Positions 17,550-25,404 of a stretch of DNA of 64,000 nucleotides are shown one piece after another; the stretch's first letter is position 1; each line of letters opens with the position of its first letter. Under the pieces are notes generated by a model. It did no database searches, was not told the DNA's origin, and saw only the letters and a program-made list of their open reading frames with translations. This stretch comes from DASPJL01 sp035628645. Lineage in GTDB: Bacteria > Bacteroidota > Bacteroidia > Cytophagales > Cyclobacteriaceae. The stretch is from positions 74,161 to 138,160 of the forward strand of contig DASPJL010000195.1 in the NCBI GenBank assembly GCA_035628645.1. Direction: 5' to 3'. The position numbers and the translations under genes are program-made.

Positions 17550-18764
17550 ATGAAACCCAGGGGTTGTCCTTTAGGCTTTTTCATATTCTTGTTTCTATTA
17601 AACTTTTCCTCAGCAGTAAAGGCTCAAAGCCGAATGCTTTTGTTGGACAATACAGTTCAGTTGCAATCCACAGACGCTGTAAATTATATGTATAATTTTA
17701 AGTTTGACAGAGCGGAAAAGGAGTTTAAAGAGTTAAAAAAAATGTACAGCACCCATCCATTGCCCTACTTTTTGTTGGGATTAAATGAATGGTGGAAAAT
17801 TGTACCTAATATAAGTAACAAGGCATATGACGATAAATTTATCGCCTATATGGATACTGCAATTTATTGGTCAGAGAAACTTTTTGAATTGAATGAAGAT
17901 GACATTGAAGCAGCTTTTTTCCTTGCCGCTGCCTATGGATTTAAAGGACGGCTTTTTTCGGAAAGAAGCGAGTGGACAAAGGCTGCTTTTGCAGGGAAAA
18001 ATTCATTGAAGTACCTGGATAAGAGCAAAAATGGTAATGATCTGAGTCCCGAATTTCTATTTGGTGATGCACTTTATAATTATTATTCTATCTGGATTCC
18101 CGAAAATTATCCTGTTTTAAAACCCATATTGTATTTTTTCCCCAAGGGTGATAAGCAACTTGGCCTTAAGCAATTAAAGGAAGTGGCGAACAATGCTTTT
18201 TATACCAGAACAGAGGCTCAAAATTTTTTGATGAATATCTATTCTATTTCTGAAAATAATAATCTTGAAGCCTATCACATTTCCAAATACTTGGCTGAAA
18301 CTTTTCCAGACAACTCCTATTTTCAAAGGTTTTATGCCCGAATGTTATATTACATGGGCAATTATAAGGAAACAGAAGCGGTGTCGCTGGATATCTTAAA
18401 TAAAATAGAAAGGAAAATGCCCGGATATGAAGGCACCAGTGGGCGCTATGCCGCTTTTTATCTGGGACAAGTATATGAATCACTTAGAAATCCCGGTAAG
18501 GCAAAGGAATACTATGTTAAAGCAATTGAATACTCTAAGGAAGTCGATGCCCTCACTTCAGGATATTATTTGTACTCGTTGACTAACCTTGCACAACTTT
18601 GCCTTGCAGAAAAAAATAAGGAAGAGGCTAAAAAATATTACCAGGAAGTTCTCGAACATGCAGAAAAGGATCATCCTACTTACGATGAAGCAAAGAATTA
18701 TATTAAGAAAAGAAAAAAACAAGAAAGAAAAGAGAACAGAAAAAAGTGGATATTTTTTGATTAA
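17550..18764 (+). CDS. Secreted tetratricopeptide-repeat protein, function unknown
   Basis: The 404-residue product starts with a signal peptide (MKPRGCPLGFFIFLFLLNFSSAVKAQS, cleavage probably after the KAQ region), followed by TPR-like helical pairs such as YNFKFDRAEKEFKEL, PLPYFLLGLNEWWKI and AKEYYVKAIEYSKEV, and a very basic C-terminal end rich in Lys and Arg. I prefer the ATG at 17550 over an in-frame TTG 13 codons upstream because it directly precedes the signal peptide. A related protein with the PENYPVLKPILYFFPKGD segment is common in Bacteroidota, but I know no function. It is monocistronic and divergent from the M42 gene. Confidence 0.8.
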   Translation: MKPRGCPLGFFIFLFLLNFSSAVKAQSRMLLLDNTVQLQSTDAVNYMYNFKFDRAEKEFKELKKMYSTHPLPYFLLGLNEWWKIVPNISNKAYDDKFIAYMDTAIYWSEKLFELNEDDIEAAFFLAAAYGFKGRLFSERSEWTKAAFAGKNSLKYLDKSKNGNDLSPEFLFGDALYNYYSIWIPENYPVLKPILYFFPKGDKQLGLKQLKEVANNAFYTRTEAQNFLMNIYSISENNNLEAYHISKYLAETFPDNSYFQRFYARMLYYMGNYKETEAVSLDILNKIERKMPGYEGTSGRYAAFYLGQVYESLRNPGKAKEYYVKAIEYSKEVDALTSGYYLYSLTNLAQLCLAEKNKEEAKKYYQEVLEHAEKDHPTYDEAKNYIKKRKKQERKENRKKWIFFD

Positions 18765-18876
18765 GTGCGCTCACATCTGACAAACAACTAATTTAATTTC
18801 ATAAAAAATGTTAATGTTGAATCTTTTATGGTTTTAATGTTTTTGATTGCCATTAACAAATTTCTTTTATCCCTCA

Positions 18877-19761
18877 ATGATTACCTTTCACAACAATACT
18901 ATTTCTGATAAGTCATTTACTACCTCCATTATAATTCCGACCTGGAATAATTTACCCTTCATAAAACTTTGTGTGGATAGTTTAAAGAAAAACTCCTTTT
19001 ATGCTCATCAAATTATACTACACATCAACGATGGAAGCGATGGTACTCTTGAATGGGCGAAAGCAAATAATTTAGATTACACTCATAGTGAGGAGAATGT
19101 TGGAATTTGTATTGCTTGCAATGCAGCTTCGTCTATGGCTGCAACAGATTATATTGTTTATTTGAATGATGATATGTATGCTTGTCCGGATTGGGACAAG
19201 TATTTAATGGATGCGATTCAGCACTACGGTAAGAATGATTTTTACTTTTCGGCTACGATGATTGAACCCGTTTATTCAGGGAATAAGTGTACGGCGCCGC
19301 CTTTTAATTTTGGAGATTCTCCAGAAAATTTTCAAGAAGAAACTCTGCTCAAAAGATACCCGGAATTTATAAGGCCAGACTGGAGTGGAAGCAGCTGGCC
19401 GCCATCTATTATGCACAAAACATTATGGGATATGGTTGGCGGCTTCAGTATTGAATTTAGTCCGGGAATGTATTCAGACCCTGACTTATCCATGAAACTG
19501 TGGATGACAGGCTGCAGAAATTTCAGAGGGATAGGCAATAGCCTTTTTTATCATTTTATGTCTAAAAGCACCAAAAGAATAAAGAAGAACGATGGACGGA
19601 AACAATTCCTGAAAAAATGGGGTATATCCTCCAGCTTGTTTTATAAGCACTATTTATTGTTGGGGCAAGACTATAAGGGTTTACTTGGAAAGCCGGAACG
19701 AAATCTTAAGTATAAAATAGGGGAATTAAAATGTAAGGTTAAGTTGATGTTAAATATTTGA
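18877..19761 (+). CDS. Family 2 glycosyltransferase
   Basis: The 294-residue protein has the GT-A nucleotide-sugar fold: SIIIPTWNNLPFIKLCVDSL at the N-terminus, INDGSDGTLEWA, and the DxD-like motif LNDDM (about residue 102) that binds the metal-sugar complex. The segment GGFSIEFSPGMYSDPDLSMKLWMTG fits the acceptor side with a catalytic Asp. No membrane helix is seen, so it acts on the cytoplasmic face, probably in surface polysaccharide or glycolipid assembly. I chose the ATG at 18877 over an in-frame TTG ten codons upstream. It is convergent with another GT2 gene. Confidence 0.85.
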   Translation: MITFHNNTISDKSFTTSIIIPTWNNLPFIKLCVDSLKKNSFYAHQIILHINDGSDGTLEWAKANNLDYTHSEENVGICIACNAASSMAATDYIVYLNDDMYACPDWDKYLMDAIQHYGKNDFYFSATMIEPVYSGNKCTAPPFNFGDSPENFQEETLLKRYPEFIRPDWSGSSWPPSIMHKTLWDMVGGFSIEFSPGMYSDPDLSMKLWMTGCRNFRGIGNSLFYHFMSKSTKRIKKNDGRKQFLKKWGISSSLFYKHYLLLGQDYKGLLGKPERNLKYKIGELKCKVKLMLNI

Positions 19762-19769
19762 CCAAAATC

Positions 19770-20534
19770 CTATAGCGTCTTTTTATTCTTCTGAAGTTCT
19801 CTAAGCTTAATATATTTTAAGAAGGTTTCATGTGCGGTGTTTATACATATGACAAATCCGAAATATCCGTCAAGAATCCCGAGCTTAAAAAAATAATTTC
19901 TAATAAATTTAAATAAAGGACTTAGCAGAATTAAGAATAAAGAACTTCTCTTCCCTTTGTCATAAGCCATATTAGCCGCGATACTTGAGAAGTAATTATT
20001 TTGTTTAATTTGTTCTTCAATGGAATTTATTGTGTAATGGAGAAGATCTCCTTTTAAAGGACCGATCGATGCATTTTTATTTGGAATAAATTTATCGTGT
20101 GGATTTGTGCCGCCCCATTGCCCACTTCGCTTGTCAAATAATCTGATTTTTTTATCAGGATACCAGCCTGAGTGTTTTATCCATTTCCCACAGAAACGAT
20201 TTAATCTGTTCATATAGTATCCATCGTACTTCCAATTGTGTTTTGCTTCCAAAATCGACTGAATAAGTTCCTCGGATAATTCCTCGTCAGCGTCGAGGGA
20301 AAGGACTATATGATTTGAGCATTGTGCTAATCCGAAATTCTTTTGTTCAATGTGGCCTTTAAAGGCATTTGTAATAAATTTTGCCCCGAGGCGAACGGCG
20401 ATTTCTTTTGTTCTGTCTGTAGAAAAAGAATCAACTACAATAATTTCATCAGCTACTTTTTTAACAGATTCTATACATCGACTTATATTTTTTTCTTCGT
20501 TTAACGTAATAATTATTACTGAAAGATTTATCAC
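19770..20534 (-). CDS. Family 2 glycosyltransferase, WaaE/KdtX-like
   Basis: The 254-residue enzyme has the motifs of LPS-core GT2 transferases: LSVIIITLNEEKNISRCIESV, DEIIVVDSFSTDRTKEIA, GHIEQKNFGLAQ, and LSLDADEELSEEL with the DAD metal motif, then KKIRLFDKRSGQWGGTNPHDKF. WaaE-type enzymes add a beta-linked hexose to the inner core of lipopolysaccharide. The acceptor here is inferred from family likeness. The C-terminal part contains a hydrophobic stretch that may sit on the membrane. It ends 8 bases from the convergent GT2 gene. Confidence 0.87.
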   Translation of the reverse strand: MINLSVIIITLNEEKNISRCIESVKKVADEIIVVDSFSTDRTKEIAVRLGAKFITNAFKGHIEQKNFGLAQCSNHIVLSLDADEELSEELIQSILEAKHNWKYDGYYMNRLNRFCGKWIKHSGWYPDKKIRLFDKRSGQWGGTNPHDKFIPNKNASIGPLKGDLLHYTINSIEEQIKQNNYFSSIAANMAYDKGKRSSLFLILLSPLFKFIRNYFFKLGILDGYFGFVICINTAHETFLKYIKLRELQKNKKTL

Positions 20535-20656
20535 TTTTTTAATTATGATTAAGATGCTTATTTTAGCCTAAATCTATTGAAAAACTAGAAATATTTCTTT
20601 GGGTTAAACAAATTGAAATTTTATAAGTTAATATATTACTATAAAATTACTTGGTT

Positions 20657-21241
20657 ATGATAGAGGAACCTCGTCAAAATTATACAGAAACAGAAAAGCT
20701 CAGAATATTTGAAGGTGAATTTATGCCTCAGATAAATTCAATGTATAATTTTGCCTTTAGACTTACTTTGGATGAAGACGATGCGAAGGATTTGGTACAA
20801 GATACCTATCTCAAAGCTTTTCGGTTTATTTCATCTTTTCAAAAAGGCACAAATGCTAAAGCCTGGCTGTTTAGAATTCTTAAGAACAGTTTTATTAATG
20901 ACTTCCGGAAAAAAAGTAAAGAGCCTGCAAAAGTAGACTATCAGGACGTTGAAACTTTTTACAATTCTGATGATGTTGATACTAATATCACTACTGACCT
21001 GAGAGTAGAAACAGTTCAGGATATGATTGGTGATGAGGTGTCCAATGCCTTGAATTCATTGCCGGTTGATTTCAGAACAGTTATAATTTTATGTGACCTG
21101 GAAGGATTTACATATGAAGAAATGGCAAAAATATTAGACATACCAATAGGAACAGTGCGGTCAAGATTACATCGTGCGCGGAATATTCTTAAAGACAAGT
21201 TAAATAGCTATGCCAAGTCTATGGGTTATAACAAACAATAA
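20657..21241 (+). CDS. RNA polymerase sigma factor, ECF type
   Basis: The 194-residue protein has region 2 (NFAFRLTLDEDDAKDLVQDTYLKAFRFISSF, then KAWLFRILKNSFINDFRKK) and region 4 (LPVDFRTVIILCDLEGFTYEEMAKILDIPIGTVRSRLHRAR), separated by an acidic linker and without regions 1 and 3, as expected for a group 4 sigma factor. The ATG at 20657 is used; an in-frame TTG two codons upstream is less likely. The gene is followed 5 bases later by a zinc-type anti-sigma gene, so activity is probably controlled by release from that partner. Its regulon is unknown. Confidence 0.93.
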   Translation: MIEEPRQNYTETEKLRIFEGEFMPQINSMYNFAFRLTLDEDDAKDLVQDTYLKAFRFISSFQKGTNAKAWLFRILKNSFINDFRKKSKEPAKVDYQDVETFYNSDDVDTNITTDLRVETVQDMIGDEVSNALNSLPVDFRTVIILCDLEGFTYEEMAKILDIPIGTVRSRLHRARNILKDKLNSYAKSMGYNKQ

Positions 21242-21246
21242 TTAAT

Positions 21247-21549
21247 ATGAGCTTATCAATTACTAATTGGTTGAACAGTTTGGAAATAAAACCAATCGGG
21301 GAGCAGCCCTCTCCTTGTGAGAAAAAAAAGGGGGACTGTCTTAAAGTAATTCAATATATTCTGGATGGGGAAGCTACGGATGAACAGCAGAAACATTTTG
21401 AAAAGCATATAATTGCCTGCATCCCCTGTTTTGAGCAATATCACTTAGATAAGTCTATTAAACTAGCGCTTCAGACAAAGATTTGTAAAAAAGAAGTCCC
21501 TCCCAATCTTGTGGAAGAAATAAGAATTAGAATCGGTAATATCGCTTAA
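21247..21549 (+). CDS. Zinc-binding anti-sigma factor
   Basis: The 100-residue protein carries the zinc anti-sigma pattern H-x3-C-x2-C (HIIACIPC, His54, Cys58, Cys61), with Cys31 as the likely fourth ligand, the same arrangement as in RsrA-like redox-sensing anti-sigma factors. A C-terminal helix (VPPNLVEEIRIRIGNIA) resembles the rest of that family. No membrane segment is present, so it would act in the cytoplasm. It lies five bases after the sigma gene and most likely binds that protein. Redox or zinc sensing is inferred from the ligands, not shown. Confidence 0.85.
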   Translation: MSLSITNWLNSLEIKPIGEQPSPCEKKKGDCLKVIQYILDGEATDEQQKHFEKHIIACIPCFEQYHLDKSIKLALQTKICKKEVPPNLVEEIRIRIGNIA

Positions 21550-21672
21550 ACGCTTTACCTTTTATTGTTGATCGACATAATTTGTCATCTTTATTATTTT
21601 TACCCGCATTTTTAACTATTCATTTTATTTATATTAAATACTTTCATTAATTGCATTCTTAAATTTTAGCAA

Positions 21673-22245
21673 ATGCATAATGGGAAGCTTATAATATTCT
21701 CGGCTCCTTCAGGGTCAGGTAAAACTACCATCGTAAAAAGTCTGCTTGGCCATAATTCCAATTTCGGATTTTCAATTTCCGCCTGTACGCGTGACAGGAG
21801 AGGAAGAAATGAGGTACATGGAAAGGATTATTACTTCCTTACCCCTGAAGAATTCAAAAAAAAAATTGATAAAGATGAATTTGTAGAATGGGAAGAGGTT
21901 TACCCCGGGGCTTTTTATGGTACTTTAAAGTCAGAAATAGAAAGGATCTGGGCCCAGGGCAAGCACGTTCTTTTTGATGTAGATGTGAAAGGTGGTATCA
22001 AATTAAAAGATTATTACAAGGAAAGCGCCTTGGCGATTTTCGTTAAAGTGCCCTCCATGGAGGTACTGGAAGAAAGGCTAAGAGAAAGAAATACGGACTC
22101 GGAGGAAAGCATTTCGCGCAGATTGTTCAAAGCAAAATTTGAAATGTCCTTTGAAGATAGATTTGATACAACAATTGTAAATGAAAATTTAGAAGAAGCT
22201 GTGAAAAGAGCTCAGGAATTGATAGTTAACTTTTTGAGCAAATAG
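21673..22245 (+). CDS. gmk: Guanylate kinase
   Basis: This 190-residue enzyme phosphorylates GMP to GDP with ATP. The P-loop APSGSGKT is at residues 11-18, followed by the GMP-binding segment CTRDRRGRNEVHGKDYYFLTPEEF and the lid/Asp motif VLFDVDVKGGIKLKDYY. Length is standard. It sits 25 bases before nadD, so the two nucleotide-metabolism genes are probably cotranscribed. Confidence 0.97.
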   Translation: MHNGKLIIFSAPSGSGKTTIVKSLLGHNSNFGFSISACTRDRRGRNEVHGKDYYFLTPEEFKKKIDKDEFVEWEEVYPGAFYGTLKSEIERIWAQGKHVLFDVDVKGGIKLKDYYKESALAIFVKVPSMEVLEERLRERNTDSEESISRRLFKAKFEMSFEDRFDTTIVNENLEEAVKRAQELIVNFLSK

Positions 22246-22270
22246 ATTTTAAAAATCATAAAAAGACAAA

Positions 22271-22843
22271 TTGAAGGTAGGTTTATTTTTCGGTTCCTTT
22301 AATCCCATCCATGTAGGCCATTTGATTATAGCAAATATAATGGCCCAAAATACTGATTTAAACAAAGTTTGGTTTGTTGTTTCTCCACAGAATCCGTTAA
22401 AAAAAAGTAAAACCCTTCTTCATGAATTTGATAGATTTGATATGGTTAGGTTGGCCATAAATGACAATGTTGATTTAGATGTTACGGATATAGAATTTAA
22501 TATGCCAAGGCCCAGCTATACCATTGATACATTGACCTATCTATCTGAAAAGCATCCTAAAAATCAGTTCGTTCTTATTATAGGAGAGGATAACCTTGCA
22601 GATTTTCCCAAATGGAAAAATTATAAGAAAATATTAGAGGACTATAGTTTATATGTTTATCCTCGACCTGAAGTCAACCAGTCGGAACTGAGCAATCATC
22701 CAAAAGTTAAAATGGTAAAAGCGCCTCTTTTGGATATTTCTGCAACTTATATCAGGAACGCCATAAAAAAAAACCACTCCATCCGATATTTAGTACCCGA
22801 TGAAGTGGAAAGATATATTTCTTATAAAAAATTTTTTCTCTGA
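22271..22843 (+). CDS. nadD: Nicotinate-nucleotide adenylyltransferase (TTG start)
   Basis: NadD joins ATP and nicotinate mononucleotide in NAD synthesis. The nucleotidyltransferase motif GSFNPIHVGH is at residues 8-17 and the second motif ISATYIRNAIKKNHSIRYLVPDEV is near the C-terminus. The 190-residue length is normal. The start codon must be TTG: the conserved beta-strand MKVGLFFGSF begins there and a stop codon lies in frame four codons upstream with no ATG between. The gene converges with frr. Confidence 0.95.
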   Translation: MKVGLFFGSFNPIHVGHLIIANIMAQNTDLNKVWFVVSPQNPLKKSKTLLHEFDRFDMVRLAINDNVDLDVTDIEFNMPRPSYTIDTLTYLSEKHPKNQFVLIIGEDNLADFPKWKNYKKILEDYSLYVYPRPEVNQSELSNHPKVKMVKAPLLDISATYIRNAIKKNHSIRYLVPDEVERYISYKKFFL

Positions 22844-22849
22844 AACTGT

Positions 22850-23410
22850 TTATACAGTCATTATTTCTTTTTCTTTTGCCACAACCAGTTCATCCACTTT
22901 TTTAATATAAAGGTCTGTTAATTGCTGAACCTTGTCTTCCGCTTTTTTTACATCATCCTCAGAAGCACCTTCTTTTAAAAGCTTTCTTAATTCTTCGTTA
23001 GTTTCTTTTCTAATATTTCTAACCCTTACTCTGCCACTTTCAGCTTCATTTTTTACGTTTTTAACAAGGTCTCTTCTTCTTTCTTCAGTCAATGCCGGAA
23101 TATTTAATCTTATAATGTCTCCATCATTTTGAGGATTTAAACCCAAATCGCTATTCATTATTGCTTTTTCAATTTCTGAAATTAGCTTCTTTTCAAAAGG
23201 CTTTATAACGATAGATCTTGCATCTGGAGTATTTACTGATGCTACCTGGTTTAAAGGAGTAGGAGCCCCATAATACTGAACCATAATTCCATCTAACATA
23301 GAGGGATTTGCTTTCCCAGCTCTGATTTTGGTGAACTCAGAAGCAGTATGTTTTAATGACTTGTCCATGGAGTCCTTTGCGTCTTCCAAATAGAACTGAA
23401 TTTCTTCCAT
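22850..23410 (-). CDS. frr: Ribosome recycling factor
   Basis: RRF works with EF-G to split the ribosome after termination. The 186-residue protein shows the helical-bundle signature KIRAGKANPSMLDGIMVQYYGAPTPLNQVA and the C-terminal helices LTEERRRDLVKNVKNEAESGRVRVRNIR. It lies 41 bases downstream of pyrH on the same strand, the classic pyrH-frr arrangement. Confidence 0.98.
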   Translation of the reverse strand: MEEIQFYLEDAKDSMDKSLKHTASEFTKIRAGKANPSMLDGIMVQYYGAPTPLNQVASVNTPDARSIVIKPFEKKLISEIEKAIMNSDLGLNPQNDGDIIRLNIPALTEERRRDLVKNVKNEAESGRVRVRNIRKETNEELRKLLKEGASEDDVKKAEDKVQQLTDLYIKKVDELVVAKEKEIMTV

Positions 23411-23451
23411 TATTAATAGGTTTTATTATATTTTATATTTTATATTTCTTA

Positions 23452-24156
23452 TTATGCGATAAGTGTTCCTACTTCTTCTCCCATCACCAAATTATATAAA
23501 TTTCCAGGTTTGTTCATATCAAAAACAATTATGGGTAAATTATTTTCCTGGCATAAAGTAAAGGCGGTTAAATCCATTACATTTAAGCCCTTCTCATAAA
23601 CTTCTTGAAAGCTTATTGACGAAAATCTTGTTGCTGTAGGGTCCTTCTCCGGATCTGAAGTATAAACCCCATCTACTCGTGTCCCTTTTAGAACAACATT
23701 TGCTTCTATCTCTATGGCTCTAAGACTTGCCGTAGAGTCTGTAGTAAAATAAGGATTTCCGATCCCAGCACCAAAGATTACAACTCTGCCTTTTTCTAAA
23801 TGACGAACCGCTCTTCTTCTGATAAAAGGCTCACAGACTTGCTCCATTTTTATTCCTGACATAAGTCGGGTATACATGCCATTTTTTTCCAACGAACTTT
23901 GGAGCGCCATCGCATTAATCACTGTTGCTAACATTCCCATATAATCTCCCTGTACACGGTCTATACCTGCATTTTCTGCCTGGACGCCCCTGAAAATATT
24001 TCCTCCGCCAATGACAATTGCCACTTCTATTCCTAATTCTTTAACCTTTAAAATTTCTTTAGAATATTGGTCAAGTCTCATAGGGTCAATACCATATTTT
24101 TGACTTCCCATTAAGGCTTCACCACTTAATTTTAATAGTATTCGTTTATATTTCAT
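23452..24156 (-). CDS. pyrH: UMP kinase
   Basis: PyrH phosphorylates UMP to UDP and belongs to the amino acid kinase fold. The 234-residue sequence has YKRILLKLSGEALMG at the start, the glycine loop IVIGGGNIFRG, GAGIGNPYFTTDSTASLRAIE for nucleotide binding, and the conserved KGTRVDGVYTSDPEKDPTA. It heads the pyrH-frr unit. A -7 element within an inverted repeat lies about 105 bases upstream. Confidence 0.98.
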   Translation of the reverse strand: MKYKRILLKLSGEALMGSQKYGIDPMRLDQYSKEILKVKELGIEVAIVIGGGNIFRGVQAENAGIDRVQGDYMGMLATVINAMALQSSLEKNGMYTRLMSGIKMEQVCEPFIRRRAVRHLEKGRVVIFGAGIGNPYFTTDSTASLRAIEIEANVVLKGTRVDGVYTSDPEKDPTATRFSSISFQEVYEKGLNVMDLTAFTLCQENNLPIIVFDMNKPGNLYNLVMGEEVGTLIA

Positions 24157-24227
24157 TAGTGCAGTTTTATATTTAAAATGGAATTTTGGAATATGTTATA
24201 ATTATCAATAATTAAGCGTAAAATCAA

Positions 24228-24268
24228 TTGCCCTATTTTTAAACACATTAAAAAATAGGGCAAATATA
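24228..24268 (-). promoter_or_regulatory. -7 element (TATATTTG) overlapping a 13-bp inverted repeat upstream of pyrH
   Basis: Perfect 13-bp arms TTGCCCTATTTTT (24228-24240) and AAAAATAGGGCAA (24251-24263) flank a 10-base loop. On the minus strand TATATTTG (24261-24268) shares three bases with one arm. The repeat could be an operator over the pyrH promoter, or a terminator for the biotinyl-protein gene ending at 24290. The two readings cannot be separated from sequence alone. Confidence 0.5.
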
Positions 24269-24289
24269 TGATCTATATTTTTTTTAATT

Positions 24290-24787
24290 TTAAAACTTAA
24301 TCAAAATTTGATTTTTTTCTACACTTTTTCCTTTTGAAATAGTTACACTTTTAACGATCCCGTCTCTGGGGCTTTTAAGAATGTTTTCCATTTTCATCGC
24401 TTCCAGGATTAATAAAGGATCGCCCTTCTTTATTTCAGACCCTTCGGATATAAAAATGTCAAGGATTAGTCCTGGCATTGGCGCTTTTACATCTAAAGCG
24501 ATATTCGAGAGTGAAGCGTTGATGCCAAGTTTGTTTAGTAAGATATCTGAGTTGTCTTTAATATCTATCGGGTAGTCATTTCCATTGATTTTAATGAAAA
24601 ATTTCTTTTCAGTTTTATCAGTGGTAATGATTTCTGCTTTGAAAGAATTACTTTCTTTTAAAATATGAAAATTGTTTTCATTTATTTGATAGATATCCAA
24701 ATCAAATAACTGGCCATCGATATAAAAATTATTTTCTTTAATTTCTATCTCAAATGCTTGCTGATTGTTGAAAATCGCTTTAAACAT
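24290..24787 (-). CDS. Biotinyl-domain protein (biotin carboxyl carrier-like)
   Basis: The 165-residue protein ends in a biotinyl domain with the motif EAMKM, whose Lys132 would carry biotin, flanked by APMPGLILDIFISEGSEIKKGD and SPRDGIVKSVTISKG. The first 90 residues are beta-rich without a clear domain (FYIDGQLFDLDIYQINENNFHIL). It looks like the stand-alone carrier subunit of an acyl-CoA carboxylase such as propionyl-CoA carboxylase, distinct from AccB of fatty-acid synthesis, which is usually longer with a Pro/Ala linker. A carboxyltransferase gene starts at 62959, but no biotin carboxylase is in the window. Confidence 0.85.
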   Translation of the reverse strand: MFKAIFNNQQAFEIEIKENNFYIDGQLFDLDIYQINENNFHILKESNSFKAEIITTDKTEKKFFIKINGNDYPIDIKDNSDILLNKLGINASLSNIALDVKAPMPGLILDIFISEGSEIKKGDPLLILEAMKMENILKSPRDGIVKSVTISKGKSVEKNQILIKF

Positions 24788-24874
24788 AAGTTGTTTTTAT
24801 AGTCTTAAAACTAGCCATTAATATTTAAGGTTAGGATCTTTTAAAAACCTTTTCTATAATTTTTTTAAAAAAGT

Positions 24875-24904
24875 TTGAATAAAAAGAAAAAGCGTATAAT
24901 TTTG
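24875..24904 (+). promoter_or_regulatory. Promoter of the tRNA-tuf unit (TTG-N19-TAATTTTG)
   Basis: TTG at 24875-24877 and TAATTTTG at 24897-24904 are 19 bases apart, and CAGCCTCC follows directly. tRNA-Tyr begins 66 bases downstream. The same TTTGCA-N2-CC extension recurs at other translation promoters in the window. Confidence 0.8.
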
Positions 24905-24970
24905 CAGCCTCCTTAAAAAAAACGGCTGGGATTATAACTAATAATTTAAGCTGCTTAAGGGGGTAATGTT

Positions 24971-25053
24971 GGGGAGATACCTAAGTGGCCAACAGGGACG
25001 GACTGTAAATCCGTTGACTTATGTCTTCGTAGGTTCGAATCCTACTCTCCCCA
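24971..25053 (+). tRNA. tRNA-Tyr (anticodon GTA)
   Basis: The acceptor arms GGGGAGA and TCTCCCC pair, the anticodon stem ACGGA/TCCGT encloses CTGTAAA with GTA at 25005-25007, and a long variable arm (class II) precedes the T arm with GTTCGAATC. The discriminator is A and the CCA end is not encoded. Confidence 0.97.
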
Positions 25054-25055
25054 CT

Positions 25056-25087
25056 TTGGAATATTTGGAAAAAAGATTATAGATTTG
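25056..25087 (+). promoter_or_regulatory. Possible promoter of tRNA-Gly (TTG-N21-TAGATTTG)
   Basis: TTG at 25056-25058 and TAGATTTG at 25080-25087 have a 21-base gap, followed by CATCC. It starts three bases after tRNA-Tyr and would allow separate expression of tRNA-Gly, tRNA-Thr and tuf. Confidence 0.5.
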
Positions 25088-25120
25088 CATCCTATTTGTA
25101 AAACGTAGTCTTTTAATAAT

Positions 25121-25193
25121 GCGGGAGTAGCTCATTTGGTAGAGCGATAGCCTTCCAAGCTATAGGTGGCGGGTTCGAGCCCCGTCTCCCGCT
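25121..25193 (+). tRNA. tRNA-Gly (anticodon TCC)
   Basis: The acceptor GCGGGAG pairs with CTCCCGC, the anticodon stem ATAGC/GCTAT holds the loop CTTCCAA with TCC at 25154-25156, and the T loop is TTCGAGC. The discriminator is T and no CCA is encoded. Its 3' end is part of an 18-base palindrome ending at 25208. Confidence 0.97.
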
Positions 25194-25266
25194 CTTTTTA
25201 AAAAGAGCCTATTGTTTTCAGTTAATGGATGTTGATGGCTGACAACTCTAAACTCTAAATTATCAA

Positions 25267-25338
25267 GCCGATGTAGCTCAGGGGTAGAGTACTTCCTTGG
25301 TAAGGAAGGGGTCGTGGGTTCAATTCCCATCATTGGCT
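25267..25338 (+). tRNA. tRNA-Thr (anticodon GGT)
   Basis: The acceptor GCCGATG pairs with CATTGGC (one G-T pair). The anticodon stem CTTCC/GGAAG encloses TTGGTAA with GGT at 25299-25301; the T loop is TTCAATT. No CCA is encoded. The tuf gene begins 66 bases downstream, the common tRNA-tuf order. Confidence 0.96.
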
Positions 25339-25404
25339 CTTAAAAAGTATTTAATTAATTAAAAATAAATAAAGCAATAATTCACCCTAATCGGATTTTC
25401 AAAC

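Noticed and set aside
25191..25208. Perfect 18-base palindrome GCTCTTTTTAAAAAGAGC at the end of tRNA-Gly
   Set aside because: Its first bases are the tRNA acceptor end, and T/A symmetry makes chance pairing easy; a terminator role is doubtful as tRNA-Thr and tuf follow.
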